NCBI GenBank assembly: GCA_049421025.1
Contig: JBMSMG010000038.1
Location: forward strand, 1 to 15,267
Source: RGUW01 sp049421025
GTDB taxonomy: Bacteria; Cyanobacteriota; Cyanobacteriia; PCC-6307; Cyanobiaceae
DNA: 15,267 nucleotides
Direction: 5' to 3'
The position numbers were made by a program, and so were the translations under genes. The stretch's first letter is position 1; each line of letters begins with the position of its first letter. The notes below the pieces were generated by a model. That model had not been told where the DNA came from. It did no database searches and saw only the letters and a program-made list of their open reading frames with translations. Below are positions 1-6,015 of this stretch, piece by piece.

Positions 1-180
1 GTCGACATGCTGGCTGCTGGCATCGTCGATCCCGCCAAGGTGACCCGCAGCGGCCTGCAGAACGCCGCTTCGATCGCCGGCATGGTGCTCACCACCGAGT
101 GCATCGTGGCCGATCTGCCCGAGAAGAAGGAAGCAGCTCCTGCCGGCGGCGGCATGGGCGGCGGCGACTTCGACTACTGA
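1..180 (+). CDS. groL: Chaperonin GroEL, C-terminal fragment
   Basis: The window opens inside a groEL gene; the last 59 residues and a TGA stop are visible. The reading frame carries the conserved end of the equatorial domain (DPAKVTRSGLQNAASIAGM, then TTECIVADLPEKK) and finishes with a glycine/methionine-rich tail, PAGGGMGGGDFDY. GroEL forms the tetradecameric ATP-driven folding chamber in the cytoplasm. Cyanobacteria usually have two groEL genes. A tail of this type is typical of the copy in the groESL operon, but groES would lie outside the window, so that assignment is inference. A strong hairpin terminator follows 44 bases after the stop, so the transcript ends here. Confidence 0.97.
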   Translation, partial: VDMLAAGIVDPAKVTRSGLQNAASIAGMVLTTECIVADLPEKKEAAPAGGGMGGGDFDY

Positions 181-224
181 TGACGCTCCGGGGAGGGCAA
201 CCTCCCTCAGCGTTGGTTTCTAGA

Positions 225-249
225 GAGGGGGCTTGGCCCCCTCTTTTTT
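225..249 (+). terminator. Intrinsic terminator after groEL
   Basis: A perfect 8-bp stem (GAGGGGGC at 225-232 pairing with GCCCCCTC at 236-243) closes a 3-base loop and is followed directly by six T at 244-249. This is a textbook Rho-independent terminator. It separates groEL from the amt transcript and makes a translation start near 250 unlikely. Confidence 0.93.
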
Positions 250-300
250 GTGCTTTTCCGCGGCTCGACTGTTGCAAAAGGCACAGAAAATCCTCGCCGG

Positions 301-314
301 GTATCTGTTGCTAC
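301..314 (+). promoter_or_regulatory. NtcA-type binding site upstream of amt
   Basis: The sequence GTATCTGTTGCTAC matches the NtcA consensus GTA-N8-TAC exactly. NtcA is the cyanobacterial CRP-family nitrogen regulator; in its activated promoters the site lies about 22 bases before a -10 box. Here that places the -10 near 335-340 and transcription start around 345-350, just upstream of the GTG at 364. No good TAN3T box is visible at that spacing, so the promoter is only partly supported. The adjacent gene, an ammonium transporter, is a classic NtcA target. Confidence 0.7.
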
Positions 315-363
315 CAAAGCCCTGATCGTTGGCGATGAGTGTCGCTTCAACGACGAGGCGGAT

Positions 364-1629
364 GTGCTTCTGTTTGCTGCCGATACGGCACTGCGCAGTG
401 CCAATAACGGGTTTGTGCTGATCAGTGCAGCTCTTGTCTTGATGATGACGCCAGCCTTGGCCCTCTTTTATGCGGGCTTCGTGCGCAGCCGCAACGTGCT
501 CAACACGATGGTGATGAGCTTTGCGGCCATGGGCTTGGTGAGCGTGTGTTGGGTGCTGTTTGGCTACAGCCTCGCGTTCTCCCCTGGAAGTGGGCCCTTT
601 GCCCCGTTCATCGGTGGATTGCAGTGGGCCGGCCTTAGTAACTGGTCCGCTCCCTATGGAGATGGTCAGCTCAGTCAGGGTGCTGTGGCTTTCTTCCAGC
701 TCACCTTCGCGATCATCACGCCTGCTCTGATTTCAGGTGCGGTGGTCGAGCGCATGAACTTCCGCGCCTGGCTGGCCTTTGTGCTGCTATGGAGCACATT
801 CATTTACCTGCCACTCGCCCACATGGTGTGGGGACCCGGCGGGTTTTTGGGCCCTGAGGGTCTCGGGGCCCTCGACTTTGCTGGTGGACTTGTGGTGGAG
901 ATGGCCTCTGGTGTGGCCGCTGCCGTGACAGCAGCGGTGGTGGGCCGCCGCCGCAACTACCCCGCTCACAACGCCCCTCCGCACAATGTGCCCTTCATCT
1001 TGTTGGGGGCAGGCCTGCTCTGGTTTGGTTGGTTTGGTTTCAATGGCGGCAGCGGACTGGTGGCCGGCAATTTGGCTTCCCTGGCCTGCCTCACCACCAA
1101 CACAGCAGGCGCCGCTGCCGCGCTGGGCTGGATGATGTTGGAAACCATTCAGCGCGGCAAGCCCACCGCCGTTGGCGTGGCCACTGGCGCGGTGGCGGGT
1201 CTGGTGGCGATCACGCCGGCGGCCGGCTTTGTCAGCCCGATCGGCGCGCTGGTCATCGGCTTTGCCGCTGCTCTGCTCTGCAACTGGGCTTTGCAGCTGA
1301 AGAACCGCTCGCGCCTCGATGACAGCCTCGACGTTTTGCCGGTGCACGGGGTGGCTGGTCTGCTCGGCATTCTGCTGACAGGAGTGTTGGCGTTGGCGTC
1401 GGTGAACCCGGCAGGTGCCAATGGCCTGCTGGCCGGTAATCCGGCTCAGTTGGTGATTCAGCTCAAAGCAGCCGGTTTCACCATGCTGTGGGTTGGTGTA
1501 GGCACCTTTGTGATTCTCAAAGTGCTGGCTTTGCTGATGCCCTTGCGTGCCTCCGACGATGAAGAGCGCCAGGGCCTTGATATCAATGCCCATGGCGAGG
1601 AGGCCTACAACACCGAATTCACGGTCTGA
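364..1629 (+). CDS. amt: Ammonium transporter, Amt/Mep/Rh family, with His-to-Glu change at the first pore histidine
   Basis: A 421-residue polytopic inner-membrane protein of the trimeric Amt family, which takes up ammonium. Family landmarks are clear: FYAGFVRSRNVLNT near residue 35, FFQLTFAIITPALISGA near 110, RMNFRAWLAF, LPLAHMVWGPGG near 149, GWFGFNGGS near 222, and LDVLPVHGVAGLLG near 322. The aromatic gate positions look retained (F111, F226), and D171 of DFAGG is present. The second pore histidine is H328, but the first is replaced by E179 (VVEMASG instead of the usual VVHxxxG). I chose the GTG at 364 because GAGG at 355-358 lies 5 bases before it, the first membrane helix starts soon after, and the NtcA site at 301-314 excludes the far-upstream GTG at 250. 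The gene converges on msrB with only 3 bases between stops. Nitrogen-responsive expression is inferred from the NtcA site. Confidence 0.95.
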   Translation: MLLFAADTALRSANNGFVLISAALVLMMTPALALFYAGFVRSRNVLNTMVMSFAAMGLVSVCWVLFGYSLAFSPGSGPFAPFIGGLQWAGLSNWSAPYGDGQLSQGAVAFFQLTFAIITPALISGAVVERMNFRAWLAFVLLWSTFIYLPLAHMVWGPGGFLGPEGLGALDFAGGLVVEMASGVAAAVTAAVVGRRRNYPAHNAPPHNVPFILLGAGLLWFGWFGFNGGSGLVAGNLASLACLTTNTAGAAAALGWMMLETIQRGKPTAVGVATGAVAGLVAITPAAGFVSPIGALVIGFAAALLCNWALQLKNRSRLDDSLDVLPVHGVAGLLGILLTGVLALASVNPAGANGLLAGNPAQLVIQLKAAGFTMLWVGVGTFVILKVLALLMPLRASDDEERQGLDINAHGEEAYNTEFTV

Positions 1630-1632
1630 GCG

Positions 1633-2130
1633 TTATCGGTTGGTGCTGGGGTGGAAGCTCAGCGCCACACCGTTGTTGCAGTAGCGCTTGCCGGTGGGCT
1701 TAGGGCCATCGCCAAAGACATGGCCCTGGTGGCCGCCGCAGCGTTTGCAGTGGTATTCGGTGCGCGGCACGATCAATTTGAAGTCGATCGTGGTGCCCAC
1801 GGCGCCTGGCAATGGCTGAAAGAAGCTGGGCCAGCCGGTGCCGCTGTCGTATTTGGCCTTGCTGCTGAACAGCGGCAGGTCGCAGCCGGCGCAGTGGTAG
1901 GAGCCGCTGCGTTTTTCGCTGTTGAGCGGGCTGCTGAAGGGACGCTCGGTCCCCTCGCGGCGCAGCACCTGGTAGGCCGCCGGGCTCAGGCGCGCTTTCC
2001 ACTGGGCATCGCTCAGGTTCCAGGCCGGATCCGATGCTTTGCTGGCAGCGTCGGCGCGATGCGGGAAGCCCAGCAAGGCGGCAAAACCCACCGGCAGGCT
2101 GGAGAGCAGGGAGCGACGGCCCATGGTCAT
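1633..2130 (-). CDS. msrB: Peptide-methionine (R)-S-oxide reductase MsrB with Tat-type signal
   Basis: Reduces the R epimer of methionine sulfoxide in proteins. The 165-residue product has the complete MsrB core: zinc-binding CxxC pairs C80/C83 and C128/C131, the SGTGWPSFF motif near 96, GGHQGHVFGDGP near 132, and the catalytic cysteine C151 in RYCNNG. Residues 1-28 look like a twin-arginine signal (GRRSLL, a hydrophobic stretch, then a likely cleavage after ADA), so the enzyme probably acts in the periplasm or thylakoid lumen. Two in-frame ATGs lie 6 bases apart (2130 and 2124); neither has a good Shine-Dalgarno, and either keeps the RR motif. It lies 22 bases downstream of secG on the same strand and is probably the last gene of gpmI-secG-msrB. 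Confidence 0.95.
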   Translation of the reverse strand: MTMGRRSLLSSLPVGFAALLGFPHRADAASKASDPAWNLSDAQWKARLSPAAYQVLRREGTERPFSSPLNSEKRSGSYHCAGCDLPLFSSKAKYDSGTGWPSFFQPLPGAVGTTIDFKLIVPRTEYHCKRCGGHQGHVFGDGPKPTGKRYCNNGVALSFHPSTNR

Positions 2131-2152
2131 GGCGCAGGGGGAGCGTGGTGGC

Positions 2153-2383
2153 TTACTTGAGCCAGCCGGCGCTCAGCACAACGGCCAGGGCCAGAAAGAT
2201 CGCCAGCAGGGTCCAGCTGATGCGGTTGAGGGTCTGCTCGGCGCTGCGGGCGCTGCTGAACATGGAGCCGCCGCTGGCTGCCAGGCCGCCCATGCCGTCG
2301 CCCTTGGGGCTGTGCAGCAACACTGAAATGATCAGCAGAACGCCGCTGCCGATCCAGATCCACGAAGCAATCGAACTAAGCAT
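2153..2383 (-). CDS. secG: Preprotein translocase subunit SecG
   Basis: A 76-residue protein with the SecG plan: a first membrane helix (about residues 4-22), a cytoplasmic loop with HSPKGDGMGGLAASGG, then ARSAEQTLNRISW and a second helix (about 56-73). SecG assists SecA-driven translocation through SecYE in the plasma and thylakoid membranes. The ATG lies 9 bases after the gpmI stop with no intervening promoter, so it is probably cotranscribed with gpmI. Confidence 0.95.
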   Translation of the reverse strand: MLSSIASWIWIGSGVLLIISVLLHSPKGDGMGGLAASGGSMFSSARSAEQTLNRISWTLLAIFLALAVVLSAGWLK

Positions 2384-2392
2384 GGGGTGATG

Positions 2393-4030
2393 CTAGAGAC
2401 CCAGCGTTTGAGGAACGCGGCTGGCTCCAGCGGGCGTTCCGGCCGGTTGGATGAGGCTGCAGCCGCTCATGAGCTCGGGTTTGGGCAGATTGAGAATCTC
2501 GAGCAACGTTGGGGCGATGTCAGCAAGCCCGCCGCCATCGCGCAACTGCACTGCCGTGCCATGACCAGGGAGCTTGCGCTGTTCACCTTCCACCAGGATG
2601 ACCGGCACGGGGTTGGTCGTGTGTGCGGTCCAGGCGCGGCCATCAGGCCCCTCCATGACCTCGGCGTTGCCGTGATCAGCCGTGATCAGCAGGGTGCCGC
2701 CCATGCGGTTGGTGGACTCCATCAGCTTGCCCACACAGCGGTCGACCATGGCGATGGCCTCGCGCGTGGCCTCCATCTGGCCGGTGTGACCCACCATGTC
2801 GGGGTTGGCGTAGTTGATGACCACCAGCGAATAAATGCCCTTGTTGATCGCGGCGATGCAGTTGTCCGTGAGCTGCTCAGCTGACATCGCTGGCGCCTGG
2901 TCGTAGGTGGCGACGCGCGGTGATGGCACCAGATGCCGGTCTTCCCCTGGAAAGGCCTGCTCGATTCCCCCATTCATGAAGTAGGTGACATGGGGATATT
3001 TCTCTGTTTCCGCGGTGCGGAACTGGCGCAGCCCCGCTTCTGACACCACCTGCCCCAGCAGCCCGTCCAGCGATTCAGGTGGAAAGGCCACGGCCACGGG
3101 CAGGCCTTTTTCGTATTGGGTGAACGTCACCACCGATAACGGCGTGATGGGCTCACGCGTGAAGCCTTGGAACGGCTCCACAACGAGGGCCCTGATCAGT
3201 TGGCGCACCCGATCGGGTCTGAAGTTGAAGCACACGACCCCATCGCCGCCCTCAATGAGCCCAGGGGCCAAACGAACGGGTTCTAAAAATTCGTCGCCGA
3301 TGTCCTCGGCGTAGGAGGCCTCCAGCACCTCGGCAGGGGTGCGCCCAACGATCGGCGTTGGTTCGCACAGCAGTCGATAGGCCTTTTCTGTGCGTTCCCA
3401 GCGGTTGTCACGGTCCATGGCCCAATAGCGGCCGCACATGGTCGTGATCACGCCAACGCCTGCGGCTTTGATCTGCTCCTCAATGGCACTGATGAAACTG
3501 CCGGCGCTACCGGGCGCTGTGTCGCGTCCATCGGTGATCACATGGATGCAGACCTTGCTCAGCCCGCGCTCGGCAGCCCACTGCAACAGCCCGCCCAGAT
3601 GTTCGATATGGCTGTGCACGCCGCCGTCGGAGCACAAGCCAATCAGATGCAGCGTGCCGCCACTTGTCAGCAGGGTGTCAGCCAAGGTGTTGAGCGCTGC
3701 GTTGCTGGCGAGTGAGCCGTCACGCACGGCCTGGCTGATGCGCACCAGCTCCTGGCGAATGATGCGACCCGAGCCGATCGTCAGATGTCCAACCTCCGAA
3801 TTGCCCATTTGCTCGTCGGGCAGGCCCACCGCCCCCCCACTGGCTTCAATCAGGGTGTGCGGATAGGCATGCCAGAGGGCATCCATGACCGGAGTTGCGG
3901 CGCTGCGGATGGCGTTGTGCTCATCGCGAGGGCTGTAGCCCCAGCCATCAAGAATCGCCAAAACAACAGGGGCAACAACGTTGCTGCCATGCCAACCCTT
4001 GGACTGTGTGCCCTCTGCTGTTGGGCCCAT
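2393..4030 (-). CDS. gpmI: 2,3-bisphosphoglycerate-independent phosphoglycerate mutase
   Basis: Interconverts 3- and 2-phosphoglycerate in lower glycolysis, using two Mn2+ ions and a phosphoserine. In the 545-residue form chosen here the metal ligand D28 is in LAILDGWGY, the nucleophile S78 in QMGNSEVGH, further metal ligands D411 and H415 in ANPDMVGH, D452/H453 in TADHGN, and H470 in HTTNPVP. The open frame continues 20 residues upstream to a TTG at 4090. I prefer the ATG at 4028-4030 because the family starts shortly before APVVLAILDGWG; neither start has a clear ribosome-binding site. The C-terminus runs about 20 residues past the usual end near SLIQ. It is divergent from pyrR across a 244-base intergenic region. 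Confidence 0.96.
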   Translation of the reverse strand: MGPTAEGTQSKGWHGSNVVAPVVLAILDGWGYSPRDEHNAIRSAATPVMDALWHAYPHTLIEASGGAVGLPDEQMGNSEVGHLTIGSGRIIRQELVRISQAVRDGSLASNAALNTLADTLLTSGGTLHLIGLCSDGGVHSHIEHLGGLLQWAAERGLSKVCIHVITDGRDTAPGSAGSFISAIEEQIKAAGVGVITTMCGRYWAMDRDNRWERTEKAYRLLCEPTPIVGRTPAEVLEASYAEDIGDEFLEPVRLAPGLIEGGDGVVCFNFRPDRVRQLIRALVVEPFQGFTREPITPLSVVTFTQYEKGLPVAVAFPPESLDGLLGQVVSEAGLRQFRTAETEKYPHVTYFMNGGIEQAFPGEDRHLVPSPRVATYDQAPAMSAEQLTDNCIAAINKGIYSLVVINYANPDMVGHTGQMEATREAIAMVDRCVGKLMESTNRMGGTLLITADHGNAEVMEGPDGRAWTAHTTNPVPVILVEGEQRKLPGHGTAVQLRDGGGLADIAPTLLEILNLPKPELMSGCSLIQPAGTPAGASRVPQTLGL

Positions 4031-4274
4031 GGTCGAGAGATGTTGTGACGACACGCTGCTCACCCGATCACGCGCTTCGAGAGGGGACAAAGTGCTGCAA
4101 AAACGTGCAGGTCGTCAGCCATCGCAACCGCTTCGCCTACGTCTTCCACACATGCCAACCTACCCCCACCCCTGCGCCTGATCCCCGCTGCTCCCGGTTG
4201 CGTCAGGCTTTGGCCACATCGATCGATTGAGCTGCTCTTCTTAGGATTGAAGGTGGTTTCTCGAGCTGGGCAAC
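4031..4274. other. Divergent intergenic region between gpmI and pyrR
   Basis: This 244-base stretch holds no convincing gene. It must carry promoters for both divergent genes. The only promoter-like element I see is TAGGAT at 4242-4247, about 28 bases before the pyrR GTG, with no -35 at proper spacing. A pyrimidine-rich tract runs from about 4155 to 4170. No terminator hairpin, NtcA site or PyrR-type attenuator is evident. Confidence 0.5.
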
Positions 4275-4871
4275 GTGACGCCTTCTGACGGGGCAGCCGC
4301 CTTTCCCCGCCCGCGCCTTGAACTGTTGTCGGCGGAGGATCTACGCCGCACGATTGATCGGCTGGCCTCTCAGGTGCTGGAGGAGGTGGCCCATAGCCAA
4401 GAGCTGGTGCTGCTGGGCATCCCCACCCGCGGTGTGGCTCTGGCCCATGTGCTCGCGGCGCGTCTTGCGGTGCTCTGCGGGCATCCGATCGATTGCGGCA
4501 GCCTCGATCCGACCCTGTATCGCGATGATCTGGCGCGGGTGGGCACGCGTCTTGTGCAGCCCACCGACCTGCCAGTCAGCATCGACGCGCGCCATGTGGT
4601 GCTGGTCGACGATGTGATCTTCACCGGCCGCACCGTGCGTGCGGCGCTTGAAGCTTTGCAGGCTTGGGGGCGTCCCAAACGTGTCGCGCTGCTGGCGATG
4701 GTTGACCGTGGCCACCGGGAGCTGCCGATCCAGCCTGATTTTTGTGGTCGGGTCGTGCCGACAAGCCGCGACGAATCGATTCAACTCGCCCTGGCGGCGA
4801 TTGACGGCGAGGACGGTGTTTTCCTGCTCAGGAATCCCCTTGCCGAGCCAAGCGATCGACCTGGTCTGTAG
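4275..4871 (+). CDS. pyrR: PyrR bifunctional pyrimidine operon regulator / uracil phosphoribosyltransferase
   Basis: A 198-residue type I phosphoribosyltransferase. The PRPP loop is VVLVDDVIFTGRT at 108-120. Other PyrR-type segments are LGIPTRGVALA near 47, DPTLYRDDL at 78-86, and LAMVDRGHRELPIQPDFCGR near 140. In Bacillus the protein binds pyr mRNA and also makes UMP from uracil and PRPP. In cyanobacteria the RNA-binding role is unproven and no attenuator-like target is visible here, so the enzymatic role is the safer reading. The start is a GTG with only a weak GGG upstream. It converges on ftrV with 4 bases between the stops. Confidence 0.9.
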   Translation: MTPSDGAAAFPRPRLELLSAEDLRRTIDRLASQVLEEVAHSQELVLLGIPTRGVALAHVLAARLAVLCGHPIDCGSLDPTLYRDDLARVGTRLVQPTDLPVSIDARHVVLVDDVIFTGRTVRAALEALQAWGRPKRVALLAMVDRGHRELPIQPDFCGRVVPTSRDESIQLALAAIDGEDGVFLLRNPLAEPSDRPGL

Positions 4872-4875
4872 CGGC

Positions 4876-5097
4876 TCAGCTCAGGGGAGAGAGTTCGTCA
4901 CTGCGCAGGTGAACGCGCAATTTGCCGAAGGCCACAACCACCGGCAGGGTCGGGCTGATCGGCCGGCCTTTCCAGTCGTTGAGCACCGAGACCACCTCGC
5001 CGTCTTGGCCAATCAGGTCAAAGGCCTGTCCGCGGTGCTCGGGGTGGTGAAAGATCACCACATTGCTGCTGACTTTGACCTTGTCCCCTGGCTGCAT
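4876..5097 (-). CDS. ftrV: Ferredoxin-thioredoxin reductase, variable (alpha) chain
   Basis: A 73-residue protein matching the FTR variable chain: MQPGDKVKV at the start, VVIFHHPEHRGQAFDL near residue 13, GEVVSVLNDWKGRPISPTLPV near 33, and a short acidic end. This SH3-like barrel forms a heterodimer with the catalytic 4Fe-4S chain (not in this window) in the enzyme that passes electrons from ferredoxin to thioredoxin in the light. The length is normal for the family. No good Shine-Dalgarno precedes the ATG. The gene lies 42 bases downstream of the repeat-protein gene on the same strand and is probably cotranscribed with it. Confidence 0.92.
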   Translation of the reverse strand: MQPGDKVKVSSNVVIFHHPEHRGQAFDLIGQDGEVVSVLNDWKGRPISPTLPVVVAFGKLRVHLRSDELSPLS

Positions 5098-5139
5098 GAT
5101 CGGCGGCGTCTGCTGCGCCGCAATCTTGTCATGTTCGCC

Positions 5140-5967
5140 TCAACGTTGGCAGGCCGTTTCTGGTCCGGCTTCGATCACCCGGCCACCCAGAGATTGGCAG
5201 GCCCCCTGAAAGGCGGTCCATTCGTCCTGGCCCTGGGCGATGCGCTGTTGCACCAAGGCATCGAGTTGCTGCGCTGGCACGGTGTGGGGCAATGAGCCGT
5301 GGCTGTCGTGGTCGCGGTGCTTGTTTTCAAGCGCATTGATGCCGGTTTCAACCTTGCCCTTGAGCTCCTGGCTCTGTTGCTTCCACCAGGGGTGGTCGAT
5401 CCGATTGAGGGCGTCGATGGCTTCCCACCACCGCTTCTGTTGGCTCAGCTTGCGGGCCCGCTCCAGCTGGTAGCGATTGCTGGCCCACACCTCGCGGAAG
5501 TTGTCGCCCAGGCTGTTGCCGCCCTGCTTGTGGTTTTCGCCAATCGGCTCGAGCAGTTGCAGAGCGCCATTGAGATCGCCCTGGTAGAAGCGCCGCAGCG
5601 CCAGCTGCTCCAGTTCGTCTTCCCAGCTCTGCAACTGCAGCCGGTCGGCTGTGGTTGCAGCCTGTGAATTGATCAGCTGCAACTGCAGGCTCAGGGCACC
5701 AGACCATTGCTGCTTTTGCCATAACTGCTTGGCTTTGAGCCTGCGGCAGCGCGCCTGCTCTACAGGGGTTTCACCCCCTAGCCAGCGCAGCGCCGCGAGC
5801 TGATCGCTGTAGCGCAGGCAGGCATCGAGATCACCCCGCTCAACGGCCTCTCGAAGCCGCCCTGGTAGTTGCCGCTCCCACACATAGGTGGCCGCCAGGG
5901 TGCTCAGCACCAGGCCAAGGGTGAGCCCAAGCCAGAACCGGGGCAGCCTGTGCTGGCGCAGGGCCAA
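5140..5967 (-). CDS. Conserved cyanobacterial membrane-anchored TPR-like protein
   Basis: I do not recognise a named family. The 275-residue product has a single N-terminal membrane segment (about residues 11-28). It is followed by four helical repeats of TPR character, each with a turn and a small residue at fixed spacing: AVERGDLDACLRYSDQL near 41, KQQWSGALSLQLQL near 85, FYQGDLNGALQLLEPI near 127, and KRWWEAIDALNRID near 178. The last about 45 residues form a separate segment with QQLDALVQQRIAQGQDEW. The start is uncertain: an in-frame TAA lies at 5995-5997, no ATG follows it, and the TTG at 5967 is the first usable codon, without a Shine-Dalgarno. The gene starts 48 bases after the Hsp70-like gene, suggesting a joint function such as a membrane-bound partner for that ATPase; this is inference. 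Confidence 0.8.
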   Translation of the reverse strand: MALRQHRLPRFWLGLTLGLVLSTLAATYVWERQLPGRLREAVERGDLDACLRYSDQLAALRWLGGETPVEQARCRRLKAKQLWQKQQWSGALSLQLQLINSQAATTADRLQLQSWEDELEQLALRRFYQGDLNGALQLLEPIGENHKQGGNSLGDNFREVWASNRYQLERARKLSQQKRWWEAIDALNRIDHPWWKQQSQELKGKVETGINALENKHRDHDSHGSLPHTVPAQQLDALVQQRIAQGQDEWTAFQGACQSLGGRVIEAGPETACQR

Positions 5968-6015
5968 GGCGAACGTGGCGATGGAAATCCTGTTTTATCG
6001 CAGCAACGGCAGCGC

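Noticed and set aside
250..363. N-terminal extension of amt from a GTG at 250
   Set aside because: It begins inside the groEL terminator's T-run edge, spans the NtcA site, has no ribosome-binding site, and the added 38 residues do not look like an Amt N-terminus.
787..1593. 268-codon open frame antisense to amt
   Set aside because: Its translation is Gln/His/Arg-rich with no recognisable domain; it is the GC-rich shadow of the transporter gene.
1651..2160. 169-codon open frame antisense to msrB
   Set aside because: Ala/Gly-rich composition without motifs, opposite a gene with complete MsrB catalytic and zinc sites.
4031..4090. 20-residue N-terminal extension of gpmI from a TTG
   Set aside because: No Shine-Dalgarno and no family similarity in the extension; the ATG at 4028-4030 fits better.
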